From DASZHJ01 sp035517495 (GTDB lineage Bacteria > Pseudomonadota > Alphaproteobacteria > ATCC43930 > CGMCC-115725): DNA of 64,000 bases. A program made the position numbers and the translations under genes. Of the stretch, positions 46,076 through 55,835 are shown piece after piece. Position 1 is the first letter of the stretch. Each line of letters starts with the position of its first letter. The stretch covers positions 23,885 through 87,884 of the forward strand of contig DATIYT010000032.1 in assembly GCA_035517495.1 (NCBI GenBank), given 5' to 3'. The notes beneath the pieces are model-generated. The model saw nothing but the letters and a program-made list of their open reading frames with translations, was not told the DNA's origin and ran no database searches.

Positions 46076-46087
46076 GAGGTTGCAGCT

Positions 46088-46705
46088 TTAAGATGCTAAA
46101 TTGAGTTTGTCTGCCATTCGGCCGAGCTCGGGCAGCGATGCGGCCTGCATCTTCCGCATCATGTTGCTGCGATGCACTTTCACCGTCACCTCGCTGAGAC
46201 CGAAATCAAATGCAATTTGCTTACTGAGGCGGCCTCGCACGACGTGAATCATGATCTCGCGCTCACGCGGAGTCAGCGCTTCGAAGCGTCCCCTGAGTGT
46301 GCCCAGGGCTTCGTAACTCTCGCGTCGGGCGCGATCCCGAGCAAGCCCGAGCTCGATCGCGTCGAGGAGATCTTGATCACGGAATGGCTTGGTTAGGAAT
46401 TCGATGGCGCCGCCCTTCATCGCTTGCACCGACATCGGGATGTCGCCATACCCCGTCATGAAGATGATAGGGAGCTGGACATTCGCTGCACCGAGGTCGC
46501 GTTGAAACTCAAGACCGCTTCGCCCCGGTAATCTCACATCGACTAGTAGGCAGGTGGCGCCGGTCGGGCGGTCGGACTTGAGAAAGTCGGGCACGGACGC
46601 AAATAACCGAGCCTCGAGGCCGACAGATCGCATCAGGCTCCCAAGCGATTCGCGGAGTGCCTGATCATCGTCGATGATCATGACTGTGGAGTTTGCTTCG
46701 GGCAT
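46088..46705 (-). CDS. FixJ/NarL-type response regulator, copy 2
   Basis: The 205-residue product is a close paralogue of the regulator at 11833. The acidic residues are in VMIIDDDQALRES, the phospho-acceptor Asp in CLLVDVRLPGRSG and the Lys in FLTKPFRDQ. The DNA-binding helix (GLSEVTVKVHRSNMMRKM) is nearly identical, so both should bind the same site. I chose the ATG at 46705 (MPEANSTVMIIDDD); an ATG at 46759 would add 18 residues. The upstream region holds only separated half-sites (CTAACC at 46783 and GGTTTAG at 46834). Confidence 0.9.
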   Translation of the reverse strand: MPEANSTVMIIDDDQALRESLGSLMRSVGLEARLFASVPDFLKSDRPTGATCLLVDVRLPGRSGLEFQRDLGAANVQLPIIFMTGYGDIPMSVQAMKGGAIEFLTKPFRDQDLLDAIELGLARDRARRESYEALGTLRGRFEALTPREREIMIHVVRGRLSKQIAFDFGLSEVTVKVHRSNMMRKMQAASLPELGRMADKLNLAS

Positions 46706-46936
46706 CGTTTCCGCTCGCGATGAATGCGTCACCAAAATTAACCTAGCCCCGACTCCCAAACGCTACGATAATAAATATTAGTCTAACCTCAAAATCTTTT
46801 CCTCCGTCCGACGGTATGGGCCGGATATACGAAGGTTTAGATGCTCTGGTACTCCCCTCGATGATATCGTTAGCTCAACTTATGAACTCGCGCACTGGTG
46901 CGACGGTGCTTGGGGCACTCGTCTGATGGTGGGCTC

Positions 46937-47344
46937 ATGTCGGAGGCCTGCTTGCCCCAAGATCCGTTGATCTCGATCGTTGAAGATGATCGCGCCGTTC
47001 GCGACTCCCTCAGAAGGCTCATGAGGTCGTTCGGTTACGCCGTCGAGGCTTTCCCATCGGCAGTCGATTTTCTCGCCTTCCCGCGTCTCGACGAGACTGC
47101 TTGCTTGATCACCGACATTAATATGCCCGCGATGACCGGGGTGGAGCTCTACCGTCGCCTGATCGAGACAGGGCGAGCGATCCCGACAATCTTCATCACC
47201 GCGTATCCTGATGATGCCGTCCGCGCCCGCGCCCTGAAGGACGGGGTTATTGGCTACCTGCGCAAGCCGTTCGACGAGAACAACCTTATGTTTTGCGTGC
47301 GCACCGCTCTCGCGCGAGGTAAGTCGCGGGACGAGCATTCATGA
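46937..47344 (+). CDS. single-domain response regulator (receiver only), copy 2
   Basis: The 135-residue product is a lone receiver domain, closely related to the one at 12701. The phospho-acceptor Asp is in LITDINMPAMTG, the Thr in IFITAYPDD and the Lys in YLRKPFDEN. The gene is divergent from the second FixJ-like regulator, and its stop codon abuts the stop of the convergent sensor kinase (TCATGA). Phosphotransfer with that kinase is the obvious possibility. Confidence 0.88.
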   Translation: MSEACLPQDPLISIVEDDRAVRDSLRRLMRSFGYAVEAFPSAVDFLAFPRLDETACLITDINMPAMTGVELYRRLIETGRAIPTIFITAYPDDAVRARALKDGVIGYLRKPFDENNLMFCVRTALARGKSRDEHS

Positions 47345-48811
47345 GTCCTTTGGAGCCGCTGGCAGTGTGAACTCAAAGGCGGCGCCTCGAGGTTCATTCG
47401 ATCCTGCCCACAATCGTCCGCCATGCGCTTCGACGATCGATCGGCAGATCGACAGCCCCATTCCCAGTCCGATGGACTTGGTGCTGTAGAAGGAGTCGAA
47501 AACGCGCTCAATATCTTCCGGATCAATCCCCGGGCCTGAGTCACGCACGCTGATAAGGACGCCATCCGATTGGCCCTGTTCTGTGCTGATCGATAGCTTG
47601 CGCGATCCGTCGCCATCGCTGCTCATTGCCTCGATCGCGTTCAGGATCAAGTTCAACATCGCCTGCTGAAGTTGAACGCGATCCCCCTGAACCGGAGACG
47701 ATTCGTTTGCGAAACGGGTCTCGATCGAGATGCCGTTCCTGGTTGCTTCGCTTCGCGCCACTGCGATCACCTCGTTGATGGCGCCATTGATGTCGAATCT
47801 CTCCTGTCGGGTCGGTGCACTTTTGATCTGATCACGGGCCCGGCCGATGATGTCGCCGGCTCGACCGGTGTCCCTCACAACACAGCCGAGCGCTTCCCTA
47901 ACTTCTTCCAGATCTGGCGGTTTTCTTCCCAAAAAACGGAGGGCCGCACTTGCGTTGTTGCGCGCCGCGGTGATTGGCTGGTTGACCTCATGGGCAATCG
48001 AGGCGGCGAGCTGCCCCAGGACTATTGGGCGAGAAACCCGAGCAAGCTCCTCCCGCGCCCGCTCCAGCTGCTCGTCGCTGGCGTGCAGCGCTTCCATGGC
48101 GCGACGTCGATCCTCGACGTCGATCGTCACGCCATACCATTTCACGATCATCCCTCCCTCGTCGCGGAGCGGCGCGGCGCGGAGCAGGACGGCGCGATAT
48201 TCGCCGGTAGCGTGCCGTGCGTGTGCTTCGACTTCGAACATCGTTCCTGTCGCGACGGCGGCGCGCCATTTCTCCAGGATCTTGTCACGGTCTTCGGGAT
48301 CATAGAGGCTGACCCAGCCATCGCCCTTCGCATCGACCGCTGAGGTCCCCGAAAATTCCAACCACCGTCGATTATGAAAGTCGCGCGAACCATCCGGAAG
48401 TGCGGTCCAGACCAAGGCGGGAACCGTGTCGGCCAGCGCTTGGTGCGAGGCTCGAGCGGCCATCAGCGCTTGGCGCACCTTGGTCGTGAGCGCCGTTACG
48501 ATAAGCGTTGTCGTCGCAAAGGCAGCGACGGCCAGGGCATCCCCTAGATATTCTATTCGGAAATCGAACAATGGTTGAGTGAAGAAATAATTCAGGCAGG
48601 CTGCCGCAGCGATCGAGAGAATGAGGGAGGCGGTAAAGCTCCCAAGCAGGGAAAGTGGCACGATGAAGAGCAGATAGGCGAATGCCGTGGTCGCAAGCTC
48701 GGCTCCGAAATGAAAGCACACGACAGTAATCACCGCCAGGCCGATGGCGCCCAAGCAACATTGCACGGCCCAAGTCCATTTGTGGAGTATGCGCTTGTGC
48801 GTCATTTCCAT
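47339..48811 (-). CDS. membrane PAS sensor histidine kinase with DUF4118-like domain
   Basis: The 490-residue product starts with about four membrane helices of the KdpD/DUF4118 type (WAVQCCLGAIGLAVITVVCF, FAYLLFIVPLSLLGSFTASL). A PAS domain follows at about 130-250 (VPALVWTALPDGSRDFHNRR, HATGEYRAVLLRAAPLRDE). The H-box is SIAHEVNQPITAARNNASAA. The ATPase boxes are NLILNAIEAM, ISVRDSGPGIDPEDIERVF and GLGMGLSICRSIVEAHGG. The ATG at 48811 was chosen over an upstream in-frame codon. It is the intact counterpart of the truncated kinase at 13091. Confidence 0.9.
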   Translation of the reverse strand: MEMTHKRILHKWTWAVQCCLGAIGLAVITVVCFHFGAELATTAFAYLLFIVPLSLLGSFTASLILSIAAAACLNYFFTQPLFDFRIEYLGDALAVAAFATTTLIVTALTTKVRQALMAARASHQALADTVPALVWTALPDGSRDFHNRRWLEFSGTSAVDAKGDGWVSLYDPEDRDKILEKWRAAVATGTMFEVEAHARHATGEYRAVLLRAAPLRDEGGMIVKWYGVTIDVEDRRRAMEALHASDEQLERAREELARVSRPIVLGQLAASIAHEVNQPITAARNNASAALRFLGRKPPDLEEVREALGCVVRDTGRAGDIIGRARDQIKSAPTRQERFDINGAINEVIAVARSEATRNGISIETRFANESSPVQGDRVQLQQAMLNLILNAIEAMSSDGDGSRKLSISTEQGQSDGVLISVRDSGPGIDPEDIERVFDSFYSTKSIGLGMGLSICRSIVEAHGGRLWAGSNEPRGAAFEFTLPAAPKDS

Positions 48812-48995
48812 GCCAGGCGCGCCTCCAAACGAGGGTCGCACGAGCGGGTAAGTTCAGCTAGCGGCCGCGCACAAGCCGCTTTGTGAAACGACGCACGTGC
48901 CGATGTGGCTGGTCCCGTCCGCCTGAACAGCAACCACGGCGATGCTGCCGCTGCCGATCTCTGGCGGCGAAAGACCGGAACCGCGGGCACCGAAA

Positions 48996-51900
48996 TCATC
49001 TGAATGAGGGTGCCCGCGAAGTCACGGCGGCGTGCGCGCTCACTTCCCAGGGCAGCGTGAAGTAAAAGGTTGCGCCTCGTCCGGAATTGTCGGTGGCCCA
49101 CAACCGTCCGCCATGCGCTTCGATGATCGAGCGACTAATGGCGAGTCCCATCCCGGTGCCTTGCGGCTTCGTCGTAAAAAATGCCTTGAACATTTGATCG
49201 GCGTTGCCTGCCGGCAGTCCCACACCAGTATCGCTGACCGAGATCAACACTTCACCACCGTCAGCCAACTGCGATTTGACCGTAAGCTCGCCGGCCGTCT
49301 CATTCATCGCCTGAATGCCATTGAGCATGAGATTCATAAATACCTGCTGCAATTGCACGCGATCGGCCATGACTTTAGGTAGGTCAGTAAGATCGGCACG
49401 CATGGCAATTGAGTGCCGATCGGCTTCGTTGCGCAGCAGCGCGAGCATCTCGCGGAAAAGTTCGTTCACATCGACTGGCTCGCGTCGAGGCAGGCCACCT
49501 TTGTAAAGCGACCGCACGCGGTCGATAATCTCAGCCGCTCGGGTTCCGTCTGCAACGACGCTCATCGCGGCCTCTCGGGCCTCTACCAAATCAGGCAAAT
49601 CCCGCGTCAACCAGCGCAAGCAGGCGTTGGCGTCGTTGATTGCCGCAGCGATCGGCTGATTGAGTTCGTGCGCCAAGGAGGCGGTGAGTTCGCCCATGGT
49701 GATCACCCGGTTGATCTGGGCGAGTTCTGCTTCCAATTGGCGGAGCCTCTCCCTCTCCTGTTCGGCGCGCTTGCGTTCCGTGACGTCCACTGTGATCCCG
49801 ACCCACTCCACAATCTCACCATTCGCATTGAAGAGAGCATGGCTCGCCCTCTCCAGGTGTTTCACCGTTCCGTCGGGCAGCACGATCCGAAACTCATCGG
49901 TAAAATTGGTCTTTTGGCGGACTGCCTGCTCAACGCGCTCGCGCTCCTTCTGCCGCTCGTCTGGGTGGATGCGTTCCCTGAGTGCTTCGAGGGTCGGCAT
50001 CCGGCCGTGCGGGTCAAAACCATAGATGCGGAGCAACTCATCTGAACAATACGAAATCTCAGTCGCAGTAAGATCCTTGGCCCAACTGCCGGTGTGCGTC
50101 AGCCTTTGTGCGTCCGCTAAATAGGCTTCGCTGCGCTGCAGCCTTTCCTCCGTCTGCTTACGTTGAATGGCAACTCCCGCCAGATGCGTGATCTGTTCGA
50201 TGATCGCTTGATCACGCAGGCTTGGGCTCCGCGGCTCGCGATAATACATGGCGAAGGTCGCAATCACCCTGCCGTCGGAGGACATGATCGGTGTGGACCA
50301 GCAGGCGCGCAGCGAATGCGGCAAGGCCGCGTCGCGATAATCCTCCCACAACGGGTCGCTCGCGATATCCGAGACAATGACCTGTTTGCCAAAGTACGCG
50401 GCGGTTCCGCATGAGCCAACGGCGGGTCCGATTGCGACTCTATCGATGGCCTCGACGTAGGCTTTGGGCAGGCTCGGCGCGCCGCCATGCTTCAGCCGGC
50501 CGTCTTCGATCAGGAGCACCGAGGCGAGCACATCACGAGCCTGCTCTTCCGCCAATCGGCACAGAGAATCGAGGATTCGCGAAAGTGTATCCCCTTTAGT
50601 GACCATTTCGAGAATGTGCCTCTCCCCGGCCAGCAGGGCTTCTGCCCGCTTGCGGTCCTCAATGTCCGTCAGAATTCCATACCATTTGAGAATATTACCT
50701 TGCTCATCGCGGAGCGGGACGCTGCGAACCAAGAACCAGCGATATTCGCCGGTAGCTTCATGACGGAAACGCGTCTCTTGTTCTAACGGCTCGCCCGAGG
50801 CTATGGACTCCCGGTACAAGCGCGCATGTCGCTCAACGTCTTCGGGGTGGATTGCAGATAGCCAACCTGAACCGGCGGCGTCCTCCGCAGATATGCCTGT
50901 GTAATCGATCCAACGCCTGTTCACGAACTCGCTGGAACCGTCAGGCAGAGCAGCCCATGCCAACGCCGGAATTGTTTCGATGACATCGCGAAGCTTCTTC
51001 TCGCTCTCACGCAGCGCCGCTTCCGCAAGCTTGCGCTCCGTCAAATCGACCACGAAAGCAACGGCACTGCATCCGTCTTCGAGGTTCGCCGCCCCGACCA
51101 ATACCGGCACACGGCTGCCGTCTTTCCGGAGATACTCCTTCTCGTATGCTTGGATGGTTCCGGCTGTCCTCAGCTCGGCCATAGCCCGCGCGTCGCGGTC
51201 GCGCCAATCCGGCGGCGTCAAATTTGTCCAGCGGACACGACCGGAACCGAGATCTTCACGATCGTATCCCAGCATGCGCAGAAATGCGTCATTAGCCTCG
51301 ACAACCGGCCCGTCGATCTCCCCTTCGATCGCCCGAATGAAGATCCCGATGATGTTGGCGTCGACGAGGCGCCGAATCTTCGCTTCGCGTTGTTCGAGAT
51401 CACGGTACAAACGGGTATTCTCCAGCGCGATCGCCGCCTGCGAGCTGAGCAGCTTTAGCACCGCGGTCCGGGCCGGCGCGAATACCCGGGGAGCCAAGTT
51501 GTTCTCGAGGTACAGCACACCGATGATTTCGGCCCGATTAAGCAGCGGCAGGCAGAGAACCGAACGAGCCTGGCGCTCACGAATGTACGGATCCGTGGCA
51601 AACGCGGACTGAGCCGCGGCATCGTCGAGAATGACGCTCTCCCGACTGCGCAGAACATAATGCAGAACCGACTGCGGCAGCGCGGCCTCGGCCGCGGCAT
51701 CGTCGCACAGACGCACGATCACAGTATCGCCGCTGGTCGCAGCCTCCGCAGCGATCCTCTGCGCAGCCCCTCGCCCCAGAATGAGCAGCGCTCGCTCGGC
51801 ACCCGCGTGCTCCATCGACATGCGCATGATTGTGTCGATCAGCTTTCCGAGGACGACCTCGCCTGAAAGGGCTTGTGATACCTTGATCACGGTTGCGAGG

Positions 51901-54900
51901 TCGAGGTGTTCGACCGGTGCCCAGATCGTGCCCGTCGGCCCGACATCCGGCGGCTCATACTTGAGCTGCGGATGTGATTGATAAAGCTGCCTTACCTTGC
52001 CATCGGCGCCCCAGCGGACATAGCAGTAACAAGCATTTCGCAGATACCCACGGGAAATGGTCTCGAAGCCACGTGCGGCATAGAAGGCGGCGGCGAGCTC
52101 ATAGGCGAGCGCCTCGTTCTGGATGAACCCATTTGCGCGCGCGGAGCGGATGGCGTCTTCGTAGAGCTGCTCCGCGTCGAGCACGCGGCCTTCAATGCGG
52201 GCGATTTCTGCGCCAACCAGTGCGGCGCGGTTCTCGAAATTCTCCGGGCAATTCTCCGCCCAAATCGCGAGCTGCCGGCGGTGGGCGTCCAAAGCCTCCA
52301 GATGCGAGGCATTCTGATCACCAACTATGGAGTCGCAGCAAGCGGCGTGTGACAGCGCGGAATAAAAATAATATTCCGCCGTTTCGAAGTGCGACACCGA
52401 CGTCCAAAGCAACCGTTGCGTCCGCAATGAGGCTTCAATCGCCGCGGCATAATCGCCCGCCAAGAAGCACGCCTGCAGCTTGCGGACCCAGTACCAACAC
52501 TCGACGCGTGCCAAATTCGGGTTATTGGACAAACGTTGCTCAATCCGACGCTCATCAAACTTCTCATCACCAAAGGAGCCAAATTTCGGCGTGAGTCCCC
52601 GGAGCGTCCGGATTAGCCCGAGCTGGGTGGCGATGAGGTCAACGACCAATCCGAACTGTGCCGATTGCGCAAATGCCAGGCCAGCCTCGGCGTTACTCTG
52701 CACCTCGGAGAGCGGATCGCCCGCCGCGAGACGGTTTGTGATCATCAGCCAGCAGGCATGCGCCGCATAAGTGAGGTCTCCGATCTTGTTTGCACCCTCG
52801 AACGCCCGGTGCACCAGATCGAGGCCGGCCCGCACGTGTTGCATCCAGGGCAGAGCGACAAAGTCCACGCAAACCCTGGCATGGAAACGCTTGAGTCCGC
52901 GTACTTCAACCAGGTCATAGCCGAGTTGACCGAAGCGACGCGCGGCTTGGTAGTCGCCGAACCGTCCCGCAACCATCGACAGCCATACATACGCGATGCA
53001 CGAACTGTCGCTGTAGCCGCGCTCGAGGCTGAGATTCACCGCTCGGCAGACAGTCAGGGAAACCAAGTTGAGATTCGTAAAATATGCGGGTGCCAGAAGC
53101 TTGGTCAGAACATCGAGAGTCGCGAGCGACTCCGGATCGGTCATGAGAGGGAGCCCGATCAGATCCTCAGTCTTGCGACTCCCAAGCTGCAACCCGATCC
53201 GCGCGTATTCGTGCCGCGCTTCTTCTTGCGTTGGATGCAGCGACCACTCGATGCCCAGATGCCGGAGGTAGTCGAGACCGACGGCGACGGCGTTCCCGCT
53301 CTGATCGAGCGCCACGTACAGGTCCATTCGCAAGCACGCGACAGTCGCTCGTTCGACTGTATTTGCGACCCGGTTTGAGAGTAGCGCTAGACGCTCCTCT
53401 GCTTCCGCCATTGCGCCGGTCAGGAACTCGCATTCGGCCCGGTTCAGCTCCACCTGGAATATCAGCTCGTGCCGACGTCCCCAGCAATCCTCTTCCAACA
53501 GTTCTGCACCCGCGACGACATAGGCGAGCGCCGATGCGTAGGCTGTCGATGCCTTGGCACGCTGGCCCGCAAGCAGGTCGAGCTCGACCAGCTGCTCGCG
53601 CTCCTCTCGTGAGGTGATCAAGGCCGCGCCGCGGTTGAGCTGGTTGACGATGTCAAAGACCGCCTCCTCCCGCTTCTCGGGAGGGATATGCGCCGCGAGC
53701 ATTCTCCCTATCCGAAGGTGCGTCTCGCCGCGCAGCTCCTCCGGGATCAGCGAATAGGCAGCCTCCTGAACGCGATCGTGGACGAACCGGTAGGCACCCG
53801 CCAGGCGCTCGACTAATTCCTGGGCCGGCCGCAGCGCCGCGTGGACCTGCTCCTCCGAAGTCCCGAGGACGATCGAAATGGTGGTGATCTCGACGATATT
53901 TCCGAGACAAGCCAGAAGCTGCAACACCTTCTGCGTCTCGACCGGCAGGCGTGCGAGCCTGCTGACCATAAGGTCCGCCACGTTATCGGTGTACCCCTTG
54001 GTGCGAATGCGGTCGAGATCCCAGGACCAGCGCGCAGCATCATGATTGAATGCGAGCAGCCCCTCTTCGGAGAGAGAAGATATGAACTGAATGGCGAAAA
54101 ACGGATTGCCATCGGTCTTCTCGTAGACCAACTGCGCGAGCGGCGCGGCGCGCGCGGGCTCGCAGCGAACAGCGTCTGCAATCAACTGTCCGAAATGCTC
54201 TCCGGCTAGCGGCGCGAGCCTGATCTCCACGACCTTTCCGCCGGCCACCTCGATCGCATCGAGCTTCCGCATCAGTGGATGGGCGGCTGTGACTTCGTTG
54301 TCGCGATAGGCACAAATCATCATGAGGTGTTTCAGACCCGAGCGGGTTAGCAGATCCTCGAGCAGATCGAGTGTCGCGGCGTCCGCCCATTGCAAATCGT
54401 CGAGGAAGAGCGCCAGTGAATGTTCCGGCCGGGCGAAGACGCCGATAAACCGCCGGAACACCAACTGGAGGCGCCGTTGCGCGTCCTGTGATGGAAGCTC
54501 ATGGAGCGGTGGCGGTTCTCCGATGATCAGCCTGAGCTCCGGGACGAGATCGACCATGAGCTGGCCGTTTGGACCCAACGCCTCGTGGAGTGCGTCGCGC
54601 CAGGGTGCCAGTTCGGCTTCGCTCTTCCCCAGAAGTGGTCGGATGAGGCGCTGAAAGGCTTGCGCCAGGGTCGCATAAGGGATGTCGCGCTTGTATTGAT
54701 CGAACTTACCGGATGCGAAGAGGCCTCGAGGCGCTACCAACACCTTGTGCAGCTCGTTCACAACCGAGGACTTGCCGATCCCGGAATAGCCGTGGACCAG
54801 CACCAGCTCCGGAGTCCCGCTCTCGACGATGCGATCGAAGGCGGCAAGCAGGGTCTCGATCTCGCGCTCTCGGCCGTATAGTTTCTCGCCCATCAGGAGC

Positions 54901-55835
54901 TGATCTGGCATATCGCGCTCGCCGAGCGGGAAGTCGTCGACCCGGCGCAAAGCCGCCCATTCGACCAGGCAGCGCCGCAGGTCGTGCTCTAGACCGGCCG
55001 CGGTCTGGTAGCGGTCCTCGGCCGACTTCGCGAGCAGCTTCATAGTGATCGCCGACACGGCATTTGGGATTTCCTTCAGCCGCTCAACGGGTGCGATCGG
55101 CCGCTTCGCAATGTGGCAGTGCACCCACTCCATCGGATCAGACGCCGCAAACGGCAGGGCGCCCGTGAGCATCTGGTAGAAGGTGACGCCGAGGGCGTAT
55201 AGGTCGCTTCGAGAGTCGACCGACCGGTTCATCCGTCCGGTCTGTTCGGGCGCCATGTAGGCGAGGGTGCCGGCGATGGTCTCGGGCGGCTCGGGTGCCT
55301 GCCGCTCGCGGGACAGGCGCGAGGCAATGCCGAACCCGGTCAGGCGCACCTGGTCGTCCGAGCCGTTCACCAGGATATTGGCCGGCTTGATGTCCTTGTG
55401 CACGAGACCGCGCTGGTGGGCCTTGCTCAGGGCCGAGGCGATGCCGATGCCAAGGTGTAGGAAGCGGCCCACCTCGATGGGCGCGCCGAGCAGCCCAGCG
55501 AGCGGGCCGCCACCCGGATCCTCGAGCACCAGCATGGTCCGACCGGCGTCGCGCTCAAGCTTGAGCGGCCGCACAGCCCACGCGCTGTCGAGCTCATCCC
55601 TGAGGGCCAATTCGTGGGCAAGGCGAGAGAGGATCGAGGGTGATGGGTGCTCTGCGGGGAGCAGCACAGCCAGCACCGAATCGCGGCTGCCATCTGCGCC
55701 CAGGTGGGATCCCCGGCAGAACACGTATTCGCCGTCCTTCCACAAGACCTGGAGGCCATGTTCTCCCTCAGCGCCGAGCCGAAATGATGGGTCCAATTGC
55801 CGCGCTCCGCTGGCAAGCTGCCCGTTCGTAGTCAT
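48996..55835 (-). CDS. giant Ser/Thr kinase-AAA ATPase-GAF-PAS-histidine kinase hybrid (2279 residues)
   Basis: The order of domains is: protein-kinase-like domain (about 20-295), AAA ATPase with Walker A HGYSGIGKSS (residues 348-357), a long helical TPR-like region (about 600-1290), GAF (about 1330-1490), two PAS (about 1500-1750), GAF (about 1760-1920), PAS (about 1930-2030), H-box SLAHELNQPIAAA with His about 2056, and HATPase (VLISVSDTGVGL, GTGMGLAISRSII). The catalytic loop reads HKDIKPAN (146-153), but the DFG motif reads GFG in LTGFGIASRL, so the Ser/Thr kinase part may be inactive or atypical. No membrane segment is seen. A perfect TAAACC palindrome 43 bases upstream suggests feedback control. 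Confidence 0.92.
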   Translation of the reverse strand: MTTNGQLASGARQLDPSFRLGAEGEHGLQVLWKDGEYVFCRGSHLGADGSRDSVLAVLLPAEHPSPSILSRLAHELALRDELDSAWAVRPLKLERDAGRTMLVLEDPGGGPLAGLLGAPIEVGRFLHLGIGIASALSKAHQRGLVHKDIKPANILVNGSDDQVRLTGFGIASRLSRERQAPEPPETIAGTLAYMAPEQTGRMNRSVDSRSDLYALGVTFYQMLTGALPFAASDPMEWVHCHIAKRPIAPVERLKEIPNAVSAITMKLLAKSAEDRYQTAAGLEHDLRRCLVEWAALRRVDDFPLGERDMPDQLLMGEKLYGREREIETLLAAFDRIVESGTPELVLVHGYSGIGKSSVVNELHKVLVAPRGLFASGKFDQYKRDIPYATLAQAFQRLIRPLLGKSEAELAPWRDALHEALGPNGQLMVDLVPELRLIIGEPPPLHELPSQDAQRRLQLVFRRFIGVFARPEHSLALFLDDLQWADAATLDLLEDLLTRSGLKHLMMICAYRDNEVTAAHPLMRKLDAIEVAGGKVVEIRLAPLAGEHFGQLIADAVRCEPARAAPLAQLVYEKTDGNPFFAIQFISSLSEEGLLAFNHDAARWSWDLDRIRTKGYTDNVADLMVSRLARLPVETQKVLQLLACLGNIVEITTISIVLGTSEEQVHAALRPAQELVERLAGAYRFVHDRVQEAAYSLIPEELRGETHLRIGRMLAAHIPPEKREEAVFDIVNQLNRGAALITSREEREQLVELDLLAGQRAKASTAYASALAYVVAGAELLEEDCWGRRHELIFQVELNRAECEFLTGAMAEAEERLALLSNRVANTVERATVACLRMDLYVALDQSGNAVAVGLDYLRHLGIEWSLHPTQEEARHEYARIGLQLGSRKTEDLIGLPLMTDPESLATLDVLTKLLAPAYFTNLNLVSLTVCRAVNLSLERGYSDSSCIAYVWLSMVAGRFGDYQAARRFGQLGYDLVEVRGLKRFHARVCVDFVALPWMQHVRAGLDLVHRAFEGANKIGDLTYAAHACWLMITNRLAAGDPLSEVQSNAEAGLAFAQSAQFGLVVDLIATQLGLIRTLRGLTPKFGSFGDEKFDERRIEQRLSNNPNLARVECWYWVRKLQACFLAGDYAAAIEASLRTQRLLWTSVSHFETAEYYFYSALSHAACCDSIVGDQNASHLEALDAHRRQLAIWAENCPENFENRAALVGAEIARIEGRVLDAEQLYEDAIRSARANGFIQNEALAYELAAAFYAARGFETISRGYLRNACYCYVRWGADGKVRQLYQSHPQLKYEPPDVGPTGTIWAPVEHLDLATVIKVSQALSGEVVLGKLIDTIMRMSMEHAGAERALLILGRGAAQRIAAEAATSGDTVIVRLCDDAAAEAALPQSVLHYVLRSRESVILDDAAAQSAFATDPYIRERQARSVLCLPLLNRAEIIGVLYLENNLAPRVFAPARTAVLKLLSSQAAIALENTRLYRDLEQREAKIRRLVDANIIGIFIRAIEGEIDGPVVEANDAFLRMLGYDREDLGSGRVRWTNLTPPDWRDRDARAMAELRTAGTIQAYEKEYLRKDGSRVPVLVGAANLEDGCSAVAFVVDLTERKLAEAALRESEKKLRDVIETIPALAWAALPDGSSEFVNRRWIDYTGISAEDAAGSGWLSAIHPEDVERHARLYRESIASGEPLEQETRFRHEATGEYRWFLVRSVPLRDEQGNILKWYGILTDIEDRKRAEALLAGERHILEMVTKGDTLSRILDSLCRLAEEQARDVLASVLLIEDGRLKHGGAPSLPKAYVEAIDRVAIGPAVGSCGTAAYFGKQVIVSDIASDPLWEDYRDAALPHSLRACWSTPIMSSDGRVIATFAMYYREPRSPSLRDQAIIEQITHLAGVAIQRKQTEERLQRSEAYLADAQRLTHTGSWAKDLTATEISYCSDELLRIYGFDPHGRMPTLEALRERIHPDERQKERERVEQAVRQKTNFTDEFRIVLPDGTVKHLERASHALFNANGEIVEWVGITVDVTERKRAEQERERLRQLEAELAQINRVITMGELTASLAHELNQPIAAAINDANACLRWLTRDLPDLVEAREAAMSVVADGTRAAEIIDRVRSLYKGGLPRREPVDVNELFREMLALLRNEADRHSIAMRADLTDLPKVMADRVQLQQVFMNLMLNGIQAMNETAGELTVKSQLADGGEVLISVSDTGVGLPAGNADQMFKAFFTTKPQGTGMGLAISRSIIEAHGGRLWATDNSGRGATFYFTLPWEVSAHAAVTSRAPSFR

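Larger units (their letters stand above)
45912..46078. repeat. repeated regulatory element, second half (copy D)
   Basis: AGGGAAAAAAGGCCCCG and the following hairpins, ribosome site and micro-ORF continue the element that was split at 42927. It matches copy B from about 35101 on, and its tail (GGACAGACTCGTTACCC to GGTTTAG) also matches copy A. It lies just after the second FixJ-like regulator on the minus strand. Confidence 0.78.

Noticed and set aside
46780..46842. TAAACC-type palindrome upstream of the second regulator pair
   Set aside because: Two half-sites exist (CTAACC and GGTTTAG) but are about 45 bases apart, so they do not form the same box.
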